DNA of 64,000 nt from Campylobacter concisus. GTDB taxonomy: Bacteria; Campylobacterota; Campylobacteria; Campylobacterales; Campylobacteraceae. How positions within the stretch are numbered: position 1 is the stretch's first letter; every line of letters begins with the position of its first letter. Positions 13,524 through 26,076 of this stretch are shown here, one piece after another. The translations under genes and the position numbers were made by a program. Where the stretch lies: assembly GCF_003049085.1 (NCBI RefSeq), contig NZ_PIQX01000003.1, positions 1-64,000 of the forward strand, written 5' to 3'. The notes under the pieces were generated by a model. It had not been told where the DNA came from and did not search any database. It was given only the letters and a program-made list of their open reading frames with translations.

Positions 13524-16280
13524 ATGGACTACAAAGAGACACTTTTACTCCCAGAGACAAATTTCCCGATGCGCGGAAATCTCCCACAAAATGAACCACA
13601 AAGACTAAAATCATGGTACGAAGACCGCAAGGTTTACGAAAAAATGAAGAAAAATCGCCAAAATGCGGTTAAAAGCTTCAACATCCACGACGGCCCTCCG
13701 TATGCAAACGGCCACCTTCACATCGGCCACGCGTTAAATAAAATTTTAAAAGATATCATCACAAAAACGCACTATTTTTACGGCGAAAACGTCCGCTATG
13801 TGCCAGGCTGGGACTGCCACGGTTTACCTATCGAGCAACAAGTTGAAGTAAAGCTTGGCGATAAGAAAAAAGAGCTTAGCAAGGTCGAGATCAGGGAGCT
13901 TTGCAGACAGCACGCGAGAGAATTTATAGACATTCAGCGAAATGAATTTAAAGGCCTTGGCATCATCGGCGACTTTGAAAATCCATACATGACGATGAAA
14001 TTTGAATTTGAGGCTGACATCTACAAAGCACTTTGCGAGATCGCTAAAAAGGGGCTTTTGGTAGAAAGAAGCAAACCAGTTTATTGGAGCTGGGCAGCTA
14101 GATCGGCGTTAGCTGAAGCTGAGGTCGAGTACGAGGAGAAAGAAGACTACTCTATTTACGTAGCATTTGAGCTTGATGGCGACGCGCTAGAAAAGCTTGG
14201 CGTAAAAGAGGCAAGCGCTGTCATCTGGACTACCACGCCTTGGACACTCCCAGCAAATCAAGCCATAAGCCTAAAACCAGATGAAATTTATGTGCTAACG
14301 GCTGAAAATTTGATATTTGCAAAGCCACTACTTGAAAGCGTTGTGCAAAGCGGCCTAAGCAAAGGCGAGGTCAAAAAAGAGTTTAAATCAAGCCTGCTTG
14401 AAAACACTCACGCGATAAATCCACTAAACGGCAGAAAGTCTAAATTTTTACTAGGCGATCACGTCATGATGGATGGGGGTACTGGACTTGTTCATACAGC
14501 TCCAGGACACGGCGAGGACGACTACTACGTCTGTTTGAAATATGGCTTTAGTGAAATTTTGATGCCAGTTGATGATAGTGGCTGCTATGATGAGAGCCTA
14601 AAACATCACGGACTATTTAGAAGTGACGTGGTAGACGAGTTTGTCGGTATGCACATCTTTAAAGCAAATGAGAAAATTTTAGAGCTACTTGGCAAAAATT
14701 TGCTTAGCGTCTCTAAATTTAGACACTCTTATCCATTTTGCTGGAGAACGCATAAGCCTGTTATTTATAGAGCCACAAAGCAGTGGTTTATCGCTATGGA
14801 CGAGGCTAAACTAGGTGGCAAAACGCTTAGACAAACAGCGCTAAAAGAGCTTGAAAGGGTTAAATTTTACCCAAGCGTTGGCATAAAAAGAATAGGCTCA
14901 ATGATAGAAAATCGCCCAGACTGGTGTATCTCTCGTCAGCGTGACTGGGGCGTTCCGATCGCGTTTTTTAGAGATAAAGCGACAAAAGAAGTTATATTTG
15001 ATAGTGAAATTTTAGACCACATCGCAGGCATTTTTAAAGAAAAAGGCGCTGATGCGTGGTGGGCGCTAAGTATAGACGAGCTTTTACCAAAAGGCTCAAA
15101 ATACAAGGCTGAAAATTTAGAAAAAGTGATGGACATCCTTGATGTTTGGTTTGATAGCGGCTCGACGTGGCATGCGGTCTTGCAAAGCGACAACTATGAC
15201 GCTGGCAAATACCCTGCAAGCATGTATCTAGAGGGCTCAGATCAGCACCGCGGCTGGTTTCAAAGCTCGCTTCTAGTAAGCACAGCTATAAATTCTCACG
15301 CACCTTACGAGAGCATCCTAACTCACGGCTTTACAGTCGATGCTAAGGGCGAGAAGATGAGTAAGAGCAAGGGTAACGTCATCGCTCCACAAGACGTGGC
15401 CAAGACTCATGGCGTAGAAATTTTGCGCCTTTGGGTTGGTATGAGTGATTATTCAAGCGATTTAAAGATAAGTGAAGATATATTAAAACAAATAAGCGAA
15501 CAATACCGCAAAATCCGCAACACCATACGCTTTTTACTAGCAAACGTAAATGATCTTGAGAGCTTAAATACAGAGTTTAACATCCTTGATAAATGGATAT
15601 TAGCACGTGCTAAAAAGGTCTTTGATGAGGCGAGCGCTTGTTTTAGAAACTACGACTTTTCAAAGGGTTTTAACATCCTTTTAAATTTCCTATCAGCCGA
15701 TCTTAGCGGCGTATATCTTGACGTTTGCAAAGATAGGCTCTACTGCGACGCAAAAGACGCATCAAGAAGAAGATCAGCTCAAAGCGCAATGGCGATCATA
15801 ACAAAGGCACTTTTGCCACTCATCGCTCCAACGCTTACTTACACCGTTGATGAGGTGATGGACTACGCTCCAAAGATCATCAAAGGCGATGCAAAAGACG
15901 CGTTTGATCTAGTCTATGAGCCTATCAAATTTGATCTTAGCTTTGAAGATGAGCTGCTTTTTGCCAGCAGGGAGAAATTTAATGAGATCGTGGATGTTCT
16001 TAAAAAGGACAAAAAGATAAAATCAACTCTAGAGCTAAGCTTGGAGACTACAAACCACAACATCACAAGCTACGACGAGCGCGAAGTGGCCGATCTTTAC
16101 ATGGTAAGCTCAGTTAGAGCTTATGATGATAGCGAGCCACTAGCCGAGTTTGAGCTTGAGGGTGATAAATTTAAGATCATAGCAAGCAACCTTCACAAAT
16201 GCCCAAGATGCTGGAAATTTAACGCTAGCAAAGAAGATGCGCTATGCCCAAGATGTGAAGAGGTCATAAGTGCTAAGTGA
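13524..16280 (+). CDS. ileS: isoleucyl-tRNA synthetase
   Basis: 918 aa, full length for the bacterial type. Class I signatures are [15 protein letters not shown] (HIGH at 66-69) and [10 protein letters not shown] (KMSKS at 611-615). The editing domain shows [15 protein letters not shown], and [16 protein letters not shown] follows. The C-terminal zinc finger CPRCWKFN ... CPRCEEV is intact (about residues 892-913). It charges tRNA-Ile in the cytoplasm. First gene of a long operon with the small ORF, gatA, guaB, metX, xseB and a nitrilase-like gene. AAGG precedes the ATG. Confidence 0.97.
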   Translation: MDYKETLLLPETNFPMRGNLPQNEPQRLKSWYEDRKVYEKMKKNRQNAVKSFNIHDGPPYANGHLHIGHALNKILKDIITKTHYFYGENVRYVPGWDCHGLPIEQQVEVKLGDKKKELSKVEIRELCRQHAREFIDIQRNEFKGLGIIGDFENPYMTMKFEFEADIYKALCEIAKKGLLVERSKPVYWSWAARSALAEAEVEYEEKEDYSIYVAFELDGDALEKLGVKEASAVIWTTTPWTLPANQAISLKPDEIYVLTAENLIFAKPLLESVVQSGLSKGEVKKEFKSSLLENTHAINPLNGRKSKFLLGDHVMMDGGTGLVHTAPGHGEDDYYVCLKYGFSEILMPVDDSGCYDESLKHHGLFRSDVVDEFVGMHIFKANEKILELLGKNLLSVSKFRHSYPFCWRTHKPVIYRATKQWFIAMDEAKLGGKTLRQTALKELERVKFYPSVGIKRIGSMIENRPDWCISRQRDWGVPIAFFRDKATKEVIFDSEILDHIAGIFKEKGADAWWALSIDELLPKGSKYKAENLEKVMDILDVWFDSGSTWHAVLQSDNYDAGKYPASMYLEGSDQHRGWFQSSLLVSTAINSHAPYESILTHGFTVDAKGEKMSKSKGNVIAPQDVAKTHGVEILRLWVGMSDYSSDLKISEDILKQISEQYRKIRNTIRFLLANVNDLESLNTEFNILDKWILARAKKVFDEASACFRNYDFSKGFNILLNFLSADLSGVYLDVCKDRLYCDAKDASRRRSAQSAMAIITKALLPLIAPTLTYTVDEVMDYAPKIIKGDAKDAFDLVYEPIKFDLSFEDELLFASREKFNEIVDVLKKDKKIKSTLELSLETTNHNITSYDEREVADLYMVSSVRAYDDSEPLAEFELEGDKFKIIASNLHKCPRCWKFNASKEDALCPRCEEVISAK

Positions 16281-16374
16281 GCCAGTAAGCGCAACTATCA
16301 TAGTCGCAACGATCGCTGCAGTGGTCGTTGTTAGCTTGTTTGGCATATTTTTGGTTAATAAATTTAAAGGATAA
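16270..16374 (+). CDS. 34-aa single-span membrane protein overlapping ileS
   Basis: GTG 16270 lies 6 nt after AGAGG, overlaps the last 11 bp of ileS in another frame and ends at TAA 16372-16374, 5 bp before gatA. The product is a short acidic N-terminus (VLSEPVS) followed by about 22 hydrophobic residues ([20 protein letters not shown]) and a basic tail NKFKG, which predicts a single transmembrane helix with the C-terminus inside. As I recall, C. jejuni also has a tiny membrane ORF between ileS and gatA, so it may be conserved. Function unknown. Confidence 0.6.
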   Translation: MLSEPVSATIIVATIAAVVVVSLFGIFLVNKFKG

Positions 16375-16379
16375 AAATA

Positions 16380-19190
<2,811 letters not shown>

Positions 19191-19191
<1 letters not shown>

Positions 19192-20297
19192 TGTTAGACC
19201 TGCAAACTAGAACTATTAAATTTAACGAGCCACTCTATCTTGAGAGTGGCCGTATGCTATCAAATTTCAAGCTTATTTACGAGACTTACGGCACGCTAAA
19301 TGCTGATAAAAGCAACGTTATCGTAATCTGTCACGCTCTAACTGGCTCACACCACGCTGCTGGCACCTACGCAGGCGATGAGAAAGCTGGCTGGTGGGAC
19401 GGGCTAATAGGCAGCAAAAAGGCGGTCGATACCGATAAATTTTACGTTATTTGCGTAAATATCTTAGGCTCGTGCTTTGGCTCGACTTCGCCACTAAGTG
19501 TGGATAGAAGTAGCGGCAAAGAGTATAGGCTAAATTTCCCAGTTCTTGCCATAAGCGACGTGGTAAAAGCGCAAATGAGGCTATTTAGCGAGCTAGGTAT
19601 CACAAGAGCAAGAACCGTGATAGGCGGTAGTCTTGGCGGTATGCAAGCACTTTGCTACGCTATCGAGTTTCCAGAATTTGCGCAGGATATCATAATGCTA
19701 GCAAGCACCTACCAGACTAAGCCATGGGCGATAGCGTTTAATAAAATCGCCATCGAAGCCATTTTAAACGATGAAAATTTCAAAAACGGCGAATACGACG
19801 CAGAATTTATAAGAAAAAATGGTCTAAAAGGCATGGCTTACGGCAGGATGGCAGGTCATATCAGCTTTTTAAGCCCTGATAGCATGGATGAGAAATTCGG
19901 GCGAAACTATGTTGAGACAGACGGCCTTTATGAGCTTTATGGGCGCTTTCAGGTGGATCGCTACATGGAGTACAACGGCTACAACTTTCCAAAGAGGTTT
20001 GATCCGCTAAGCTACCTATATATCGTAAAAATGATGAATATCTTTGACTGTACAAGGCACTATGACAATCTAAAAGACGCCCTTGCGCCGATAAAAGCAA
20101 ACTTACATCTAATCGCTTTCAAAGGCGATCTACTCTTTCCGCCATGCTGTATGAGAGAAATTTATGACACACTTTGCGAGATGGGGCGAGGAGAGAATAC
20201 AAATTTCGTAGAGATAGATAGCAACTACGGCCACGACGCATTTTTGGTCGAAATAGAAAAATTTGATGGATATATAAAAAATATATTAAAAGGATAG
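19191..20297 (+). CDS. metX: homoserine O-acetyltransferase
   Basis: 368 aa from a GTG that overlaps the last base of the guaB stop (TAGTG). Alpha/beta hydrolase: VICHALTGSHH (oxyanion region), GGSLGGMQ with nucleophile Ser147, GDLLFPP (acid) and NYGHDAFLVE (His). Sequence NILGSCFGSTSPLS is typical of MetX. It acetylates homoserine with acetyl-CoA for methionine synthesis. The acyl donor cannot be settled from sequence by eye (acetyl versus succinyl). It is the fourth gene of the ileS operon. Confidence 0.93.
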
Positions 20298-20300
20298 AAA

Positions 20301-20492
20301 ATGGAGCAAAAAGAGCAAAGCTTTGAAGAAAAATTAGCCCTAGCAGATAAAATTTTAAACGATCTAAACAAAGATGATGTGAGCCTAGAAAATAGCATAA
20401 AGCTGCACGAGCAGGGTAAAAAGCTCTTAAATGAAGCAAGAGAAATTTTAGAAAATGCAAAACTTAGCATAAAGCAGGTGGATGATGAGTAG
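20301..20492 (+). CDS. xseB: exodeoxyribonuclease VII small subunit
   Basis: 63 aa, all helical and acidic: SFEEKLALADKILNDLNKDD, VSLENSIKLHEQGKKLLNEA. The FEEKLxxxxxIxxxLxxxxxSLExSIxxxExGxxL pattern is the XseB signature. It binds the large subunit XseA (elsewhere) in exonuclease VII. It sits 3 bp after metX and overlaps the following gene by 11 bp, so translation is coupled. Confidence 0.85.
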   Translation: MEQKEQSFEEKLALADKILNDLNKDDVSLENSIKLHEQGKKLLNEAREILENAKLSIKQVDDE

Positions 20493-21279
20493 AATTTGTG
20501 CTCTTCAGCTACCAACGCAGCCCTTAAGCGAGGCTAGGCTTGATTATTACCTAAAAATTTGTGCGGATGAAAACGCAAGGCTGGTTGTGCTTGGTGAATA
20601 TGTGCTAAATAGCTTTTTTAAAGAGCTCATTAGCATGCCAAAAAGCCTTATAAAAGAGCAAAGCGAGCGCAAAAAAGAGGCTCTTTTTGCAATGGCAAAA
20701 AAGTATGATCTAAATATCGTTGCACCCATTGTAAATCTAAAAGGCAAGGAAATTTTTAAAAGTCTAGCTAAATTTACCCCAACACAAGTAAAGCTATATG
20801 ATCAGCAAATTCTCATGCCTTACGCTCACTGGAATGAGGCGAAATTCTTTAATAACACAAGCGATGAGCTAAATTTGCCTATTTTTACCTACGATAAATT
20901 TAAGGTTGGCGTCATGTTTGGCTATGAGGCGCACTTTGATGTGTGCTGGGCCTATATGAGCGCCAAAAAGGTCGATATCGTGCTCGTGCCAACGGCTTGT
21001 ACATTTTTTTCTCAGGCGCGCTGGGAGGAGCTTTTAAAGGTTAGAGCCTTTACAAACAACGTCTATGTTCTCCGCGTAAACCGCGTAGGAAGCCACAAGA
21101 GCGATGATGTGCAGTGGAGTTTTTACGGCGATTCGATGCTTATTAATCCATTTGGTGAAGTTAAAAATAGGCTTGGTAAAAATGAAGAGATGATGATAGA
21201 TGAGCTTAGCAAAAAGGAGCTTAGCGAGGCTAGAAGCACTTGGGGCTTTATGCAGATAGAGGCGAAATTTAAAAGATGA
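20482..21279 (+). CDS. nitrilase-fold protein lacking catalytic Cys and Lys
   Basis: 265 aa, overlapping xseB by 11 bp; ATG 20482 or 20485. The carbon-nitrogen hydrolase fold is visible (RICALQLPTQP start; RLVVLGEY with Glu39; KVGVMFGYEAHF; RAFTNNVYVLRVNRVG; INPFGEV). Where active members have I-C-Y-D, this protein reads MFGYEA, so the nucleophile Cys is Gly147. Where the catalytic Lys is expected (Y-x-K), it reads YDQQ (Gln108). Only the Glu remains. It may be a pseudoenzyme or act by another mechanism. Last gene of the ileS operon. Confidence 0.7.
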   Translation: MMSRICALQLPTQPLSEARLDYYLKICADENARLVVLGEYVLNSFFKELISMPKSLIKEQSERKKEALFAMAKKYDLNIVAPIVNLKGKEIFKSLAKFTPTQVKLYDQQILMPYAHWNEAKFFNNTSDELNLPIFTYDKFKVGVMFGYEAHFDVCWAYMSAKKVDIVLVPTACTFFSQARWEELLKVRAFTNNVYVLRVNRVGSHKSDDVQWSFYGDSMLINPFGEVKNRLGKNEEMMIDELSKKELSEARSTWGFMQIEAKFKR

Positions 21280-21319
21280 AGTGCTGTGCCTAGGTAGAAA
21301 AGAGCAAATTTAGCAAAAG

Positions 21320-21365
21320 TTATCACGATTGTGAGTTGAGTAATGTGTCATCACAACTATGATAA
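21320..21365 (+). repeat. 15-bp inverted repeat upstream of the yjbR-like gene
   Basis: Left arm TTATCACGATTGTGA and right arm TCACAACTATGATAA (TTATCA/TGATAA and TTGTGA/TCACAA pair, with 3 central mismatches), separated by 16 nt. It ends 33 nt before the TTG start of the next gene. It could be an operator or an RNA hairpin; no T-run follows, so it is not an ordinary terminator. Confidence 0.4.
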
Positions 21366-21398
21366 TGATCGCTCTTTAAAGGAATTTTGGAGTGAAAT

Positions 21399-21752
21399 TT
21401 GAAACGAAGTGACGTTGAGGGATATATAAAAGAGAAATTTGACGTTTTAGGTGAGCAAATTTTCCCAAAATATCCAAAATTTAGTGCCTTTCGTCACAAG
21501 AAAAATGAGAAGTGGTTTGCGCTGATTATGCAGTTAAGCGCTAGCAAGCTTGGGCTTGAAAGTGATGAAATGATAGAAGTTTTAAATCTAAAATGCAGTC
21601 CAGATCTAGCGATGGTGCTAGTTGATGAGCAGCAAATTTTTAAGGCATATCATATGAATAAAAAGCACTGGATCAGTGTAAATTTAAACTCCAAAATCTC
21701 ACAAAAAACAGTTTTTGACCTGATAGACGAGAGCTTTAGCTTAAGCAAATAA
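21399..21752 (+). CDS. MmcQ/YjbR family protein
   Basis: 117 aa from TTG 21399, 6 nt after GGAG; the GTG inside that site hits a stop in 6 codons, so TTG is preferred. It has the small CyaY-like YjbR pattern: EGYIKEKFDVLGEQIFPKYP, FSAFRHKKNEKWFALIM, LNLKCSPDLAMVLV and KKHWISVNLN. Members are small DNA-binding-like or stress proteins of unclear function. Stands alone between two operons. Confidence 0.7.
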   Translation: MKRSDVEGYIKEKFDVLGEQIFPKYPKFSAFRHKKNEKWFALIMQLSASKLGLESDEMIEVLNLKCSPDLAMVLVDEQQIFKAYHMNKKHWISVNLNSKISQKTVFDLIDESFSLSK

Positions 21753-21787
21753 AAGCCATTTTCAGCCTTAAATTTAGTAGTTTTTGT

Positions 21788-21793
21788 TAAAAT
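21788..21793 (+). promoter_or_regulatory. -10 box of the murC operon
   Basis: TAAAAT followed by CACGAAAAACTT, 23 nt before the murC TTG. It shares its downstream CACG(C)AAAAA context with the -10 boxes at 3557 and 34784. Confidence 0.4.
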
Positions 21794-21816
21794 CACGAAA
21801 AACTTAAGGATAAAAT

Positions 21817-23145
21817 TTGCAAGAGCTAAACAACGAAATCAAAAAAGTCCATTTCATAGGCATCGGTGGTATCGGCATCTCAGCCATCGCTAGATTTTTA
21901 CACGAAAAAGGCCACAAGATAAGCGGCAGCGACATCAAAGAGAGTAAGACGACGCTAGAGCTAAAAGATGAAGGCATCGAAGTCATCACGCCGCACTGCA
22001 AAGAGGCGATAAAAGACCAAGACTTTGTGGTCTACTCGGCCGCGATAAAAGAGGATAACATCGAGCTAGTGGAGGCCAGGAGAAAGGGCATAAAGTGCTT
22101 TTCTAGAAAAGAAATTTTGCCTTATGTGCTTGAGGATAAGTGCGTCTTTGCAGTAGCTGGCGCGCACGGTAAGAGCACGACTTCAGCGATGCTAGCAAGC
22201 CTAATCGAGGGCTCAGTGATCATTGGCGCCATATCAAAGCAGTTTGGTTCAAATATGCGCTACGCCAAAAGCGATAACGTCGTATTTGAGGCTGATGAGA
22301 GCGATTCGAGCTTTCTAAACTCAAACCCATATCTAGCCATCGTCACAAACGCAGAGCCAGAGCACATGGAGCACTACGATTATGATCTAGCTAAATTTTA
22401 CGCAGCCTACAAGGGTTTTTTGGAGCGTGCGAAAGTTAGGGTGATAAATGCTGAGGATGAGTTTTTAAGCACGCTTAAGCTTGATGCGATCAGGCTTTAC
22501 CCAAGCACCGACATCACGGAGCTTACAATGGTTGTAAGAGACTATCAGCCATACACCAGCTTTAATCTTAAAAATTTAGGCAAATTTGAAGCCTTTGGCA
22601 TGGGTGAGCACATCGCCATAGACGCATCTTTAGCCATCCTTGCTGCGATGCATGAGACACCGCTTAAAGACATAAGAGAAAATTTATTAAATTTTAAAGG
22701 TATCAAAAAGCGTTTTGACATACTTAGTGCAAACAAAAATTTCGTCCTAATCGACGACTACGCGCACCATCCAACCGAGATAAAAGCAACGCTAAAATCA
22801 GTCTTTGAATACGCCAAAATTTTAGGTATTAAGAGCGTCACAGCGATATTTCAGCCACACCGCTACACAAGACTTAGCACAAATTTACCTGGCTTTAAAG
22901 AGTGCTTTAAAGGCGTTGATGAGCTTGTCATTTTGCCAGTTTATGCAGCTGGAGAAAATCCGATTGAAGTTGATATGAAGAGTGAGTTTAGCGAGTATAA
23001 CCCGATCTTTACAGACAAGGTCGAGAGGGTTGAAGAGGGCATAGAATTTACAGATGAATTTGGCGTGAAAAACCGCCTAAGTGATGGCATCGTAGTTGGC
23101 TTTGGAGCGGGCGATATCAGCGTGCAGCTAAGGGGCGGATATTAA
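21817..23145 (+). CDS. murC: UDP-N-acetylmuramate--L-alanine ligase
   Basis: 442 aa from TTG 21817, 6 nt after AAGGA. HFIGIGGIGISAIARFLHEK is the N-terminal UDP-binding Rossmann motif; GAHGKSTTSAMLASL is the P-loop; DDYAHHPTEIKATL and FQPHRYTR are Mur ligase signatures. It adds L-Ala to UDP-MurNAc in peptidoglycan synthesis. Followed by two small genes and mutS2 with end-to-start overlaps, forming one operon. Confidence 0.96.
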   Translation: MQELNNEIKKVHFIGIGGIGISAIARFLHEKGHKISGSDIKESKTTLELKDEGIEVITPHCKEAIKDQDFVVYSAAIKEDNIELVEARRKGIKCFSRKEILPYVLEDKCVFAVAGAHGKSTTSAMLASLIEGSVIIGAISKQFGSNMRYAKSDNVVFEADESDSSFLNSNPYLAIVTNAEPEHMEHYDYDLAKFYAAYKGFLERAKVRVINAEDEFLSTLKLDAIRLYPSTDITELTMVVRDYQPYTSFNLKNLGKFEAFGMGEHIAIDASLAILAAMHETPLKDIRENLLNFKGIKKRFDILSANKNFVLIDDYAHHPTEIKATLKSVFEYAKILGIKSVTAIFQPHRYTRLSTNLPGFKECFKGVDELVILPVYAAGENPIEVDMKSEFSEYNPIFTDKVERVEEGIEFTDEFGVKNRLSDGIVVGFGAGDISVQLRGGY

Positions 23146-23462
23146 TGGATCTAAGCACTTTCAAGCTTCAAGATGAAAATGAAATTTTAAAAGAGATAAA
23201 AGAAAAAGAGCTTAGTGAAGAAGAAATTTCAAGCCTTATAAATTTAGGTAAAAAAGATATCTTGATCGCGCTTGCAAGGGAGCAAAAGCTAAGTAGCACT
23301 CAGATAAAAGAGATGCTACCAAATGCCCCGTATATGGCTGTTTGCTTGCTGGTTGAAAAGCAAGATATCAGCGAGGTTAGGGCTGAAATTTTAGAAAAGA
23401 TCGAGCCTCATGCTGAGCTTTACAAAGAGCTCATCGCAAAGTATAAAGGCGTGAAATGGTAA
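23145..23462 (+). CDS. hypothetical helical protein between murC and mutS2
   Basis: 105 aa, acidic, no membrane segment, predicted alpha-helical repeats (ISSLINLGKKDILIALAREQ, KEMLPNAPYMAVCLLVEKQD). It overlaps murC by one base and the next gene by 7 bp. The leucine pattern resembles short HEAT-like helices, but no family is recognised. Conserved position in Campylobacter is likely from memory of synteny. Confidence 0.6.
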   Translation: MDLSTFKLQDENEILKEIKEKELSEEEISSLINLGKKDILIALAREQKLSSTQIKEMLPNAPYMAVCLLVEKQDISEVRAEILEKIEPHAELYKELIAKYKGVKW

Positions 23463-23800
23463 GAAATTTGATAATAATCGCCGGCGTGATGCTGCTTTTT
23501 GGAGCGATCTGGGCGATAAAAGATGAAAAGATCAGCAAAGGCGTAAAAGCGCTTGTTAGCGCGGTGCTTGTAGCGATCCTTGTTTGCGTCTATTTTTACG
23601 AGCAAAATTTATCAAAAAATGAGGACGCCATCTCAAAGCTAGTTAGCGATTTTAAACAGGGCAAAGTGCTAAAATGTGGCGAATACAACGTTAGCGCTGA
23701 GAAATTTAACTATGAATTTGGCACGGCTTCATTTTTAGCTAAAAGAGAATTTAGCGATCTCTCAGGCGTCATCGTGCCTATAAAAAGTTGTGAGCAATGA
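23456..23800 (+). CDS. small two-span membrane protein
   Basis: 114 aa with two close hydrophobic segments (about 3-19 and 31-47), then a soluble C-terminal domain of about 65 residues with two cysteines (KCGEYNVS, KSCEQ) that would sit in a single compartment, probably cytoplasmic or periplasmic depending on topology. No family recognised. Overlaps both neighbours by 4-7 bp, hence coupled with mutS2. Confidence 0.6.
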   Translation: MVRNLIIIAGVMLLFGAIWAIKDEKISKGVKALVSAVLVAILVCVYFYEQNLSKNEDAISKLVSDFKQGKVLKCGEYNVSAEKFNYEFGTASFLAKREFSDLSGVIVPIKSCEQ

Positions 23801-26001
23801 CTGAAGAGATATTTTTAAAGCTAGATCTTGGCGAGTATCTGGATAAATTTAACTCCTTTTTAGCAAGGCAAAAACCGCTATTTTTACAAGGCGACAGCAA
23901 AATCCACTTTGAAAACATTAGCGAGCTTTCAAAGTATGATTTCAAGGCACCTGACGAGATAAAAGAGCTTGATGACGCGCTTATGAGACTTAGCAAGCAA
24001 GCAGTGCTTCACATCAGCGAAATTTACGAGTTTGCAAAGATCATTAAGTATTTTTCATATCTAAAAAAGCAAAAATTTGAAGGTAGGCTTGGCGAGTGGA
24101 TCGCTAAAGTTGAAATCCCTGAAGCGATGAGCCATATGGCAAACAGCTTTGATGAAAATGGCGAGTTTAGCGACAGCGTTGATGAGAGATTTGCTGCGAT
24201 AAAGCAGGCATTTAGCGAGAAAAAGCGCCAGATCGACGCTGAGCTTAAAAAGCTCATCTACTCAAAACACATCACGCCCTATCTAGTCGATACCCAGACG
24301 CACTACATCAACTCGCAAGAGGCACTTTTAGTGCGTGGCGGTTTTAATCACGCCCTAAAAGGCACCGTGATCGCTAGAAGCTCAGGCGGCTACTTCTACG
24401 TCGCACCTGCAAGCACTGAGCGCCTAAAAAAGGAGCAAAGCGAGCTGCTTGATAGAAAAGAGGAGATCATTTTTGAGCACTGCAAGAAATTTAGCTTGCA
24501 GATGAGCAAGAGCCTGCTTTTTTTGAAATTTATAAATAACGCTTTTGATCAGTTTGACGCATATCAGGCTCGTGTAAATTTGGCTAGATCACGTGACTAT
24601 GAGTTTGTTTTGCCAAATAGCTCGCATGTCATAAAGCTTGAAAAGTTTGCCCATCCAGCGCTAAAAAACCCAAAGAGCGTGAGTGTGGATTTTAGTAAAA
24701 AAGTGCTTTTAATAACCGGCGTAAATGCTGGTGGTAAGTCGATGCTCTTAAAATCGATCATCTCAGCCACGCTTCTTGCAAAGTATCTGCTGCCTATGCG
24801 TATCGACGCAAACCGCTCAAGTATCGGCTCTTTTAAAGAATTTGACGCGATCATAGAAGATCCGCAAAGCGTGAAAAACGACATCTCGACCTTTGCTGGC
24901 AGGATGGTGCATTTTGCAAGGCTTTTTACTAAAAAATCTATCATCATAGGCATCGACGAGATCGAGCTTGGCACCGACTTTGAGGAGGCTGCGAGCTTGT
25001 ATGGCGTCATGATAGAGCGCCTCATCACTCAAGATATCAAAATGATCATCACGACCCACCACAAGCGCCTTGCGATGCTATTAGCTAAAAACCCAGAGGT
25101 TGAGCTAGTGGCGGCACTTTACGACGAGGCGGCTCAAAGGCCTAAATTTGAGTTTTTAAAGGGCACGATCGGCAAGTCTTATGCCTTTGAAACGGCGGCA
25201 AGATACGGCATATCTCAAAATTTAGTGGCTCAGGCAAAGAAAATTTACGGCGAAGATAAAGAGAATTTAAACGAGATCATCACAAAGACGCTAAATTTAC
25301 AAACCAAGCTTGACGAGGGCATAAAAGAGGTCACGGCAAAAGAGGAGCGACTGGAGCGCTTGCTTGAGGAGCAAAAAGAGCTAAAAGAGAAAAATGAGAT
25401 CAAGTTAAATGCGACTATTTCAAAGCTTGAAAAAGAGTATTATGAAGCGATAAATGCGGCAAAAGCTGTTATAAATTTCAAGGACATTAAAGACAAGCAA
25501 AGGGCGCTAAACGTGGCAAATGAGAAAAAAGCCGCCATCGTTAAGCCTAAAAAAACTGAACGCGAGAGCCTAAAAGTAGGCGATAGAGTGAAGTATGAAA
25601 ATATCAAAGGCACGGTTTTAAGCATCTCTAAAAACGATGCGATGATCGAGTCAAATGGTATAAATTTACGCGTGCCACTAGAGCTTTTAAGAAAAAATGG
25701 TAACGAAGTGGTCTTGCCTAAAAAAGGCGGCGTAAGTTTAAACGTAGATAAGCCAAAAACGGCTTCGCTCTCGCTTGATCTGCACGGCATGAGAGCTGAC
25801 GAGGCGATAGCAAAGCTTGATAAATTTATCTCAGATAGTCTTGTTATGGGATTTGATGAGGTTAGCGTATTTCACGGTATCGGCACTGGTAAGCTTGCCT
25901 TTGCAGTTAAAAATTTCTTAAAAGAGCATCCAAGCGTGAAAGAATTTTTTGACGCACCGGCAAATCAAGGCGGATATGGAGCTAAAATAGTCAGGCTTTA
26001 A
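23797..26001 (+). CDS. mutS2: MutS2 endonuclease (recombination suppressor / ribosome rescue)
   Basis: 734 aa. MutS-type ATPase with Walker A GVNAGGKSMLLKSI (about 308-321), Walker B region IIIGIDEIELGTDFEEA, and TTHHKRLAMLLAKNPEVEL. A coiled coil (about 495-565) and KOW-like segment (KVGDRVKYENIKGTVLSISK) follow. The C-terminal Smr domain has LDLHGMRADEAI and VFHGIGTGKLAFAV. It lacks the MutS mismatch-recognition domain. Helicobacter MutS2 suppresses recombination; other members split collided ribosomes. A terminator overlaps its stop. Confidence 0.93.
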   Translation: MTEEIFLKLDLGEYLDKFNSFLARQKPLFLQGDSKIHFENISELSKYDFKAPDEIKELDDALMRLSKQAVLHISEIYEFAKIIKYFSYLKKQKFEGRLGEWIAKVEIPEAMSHMANSFDENGEFSDSVDERFAAIKQAFSEKKRQIDAELKKLIYSKHITPYLVDTQTHYINSQEALLVRGGFNHALKGTVIARSSGGYFYVAPASTERLKKEQSELLDRKEEIIFEHCKKFSLQMSKSLLFLKFINNAFDQFDAYQARVNLARSRDYEFVLPNSSHVIKLEKFAHPALKNPKSVSVDFSKKVLLITGVNAGGKSMLLKSIISATLLAKYLLPMRIDANRSSIGSFKEFDAIIEDPQSVKNDISTFAGRMVHFARLFTKKSIIIGIDEIELGTDFEEAASLYGVMIERLITQDIKMIITTHHKRLAMLLAKNPEVELVAALYDEAAQRPKFEFLKGTIGKSYAFETAARYGISQNLVAQAKKIYGEDKENLNEIITKTLNLQTKLDEGIKEVTAKEERLERLLEEQKELKEKNEIKLNATISKLEKEYYEAINAAKAVINFKDIKDKQRALNVANEKKAAIVKPKKTERESLKVGDRVKYENIKGTVLSISKNDAMIESNGINLRVPLELLRKNGNEVVLPKKGGVSLNVDKPKTASLSLDLHGMRADEAIAKLDKFISDSLVMGFDEVSVFHGIGTGKLAFAVKNFLKEHPSVKEFFDAPANQGGYGAKIVRL

Positions 26002-26019
26002 CTTTTTCCCAAAAGTTAA
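25998..26019 (+). terminator. terminator at the end of mutS2
   Basis: 9-bp perfect stem TTAACTTTT / AAAAGTTAA, 4-nt loop TCCC, overlapping the mutS2 stop and followed by an AATTTATTTT tail. Confidence 0.6.
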
Positions 26020-26037
26020 AATTTATTTTAAGGTTGA

Positions 26038-26043
26038 TATAAT
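26038..26043 (+). promoter_or_regulatory. -10 box of the GGDEF/EAL gene
   Basis: TATAAT preceded by TTGA and followed by CAGGGC, 33 nt before the TTG start. Confidence 0.5.
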
Positions 26044-26076
26044 CAGGGCAAGTACACAAAATAAGGGAAGTAACTT

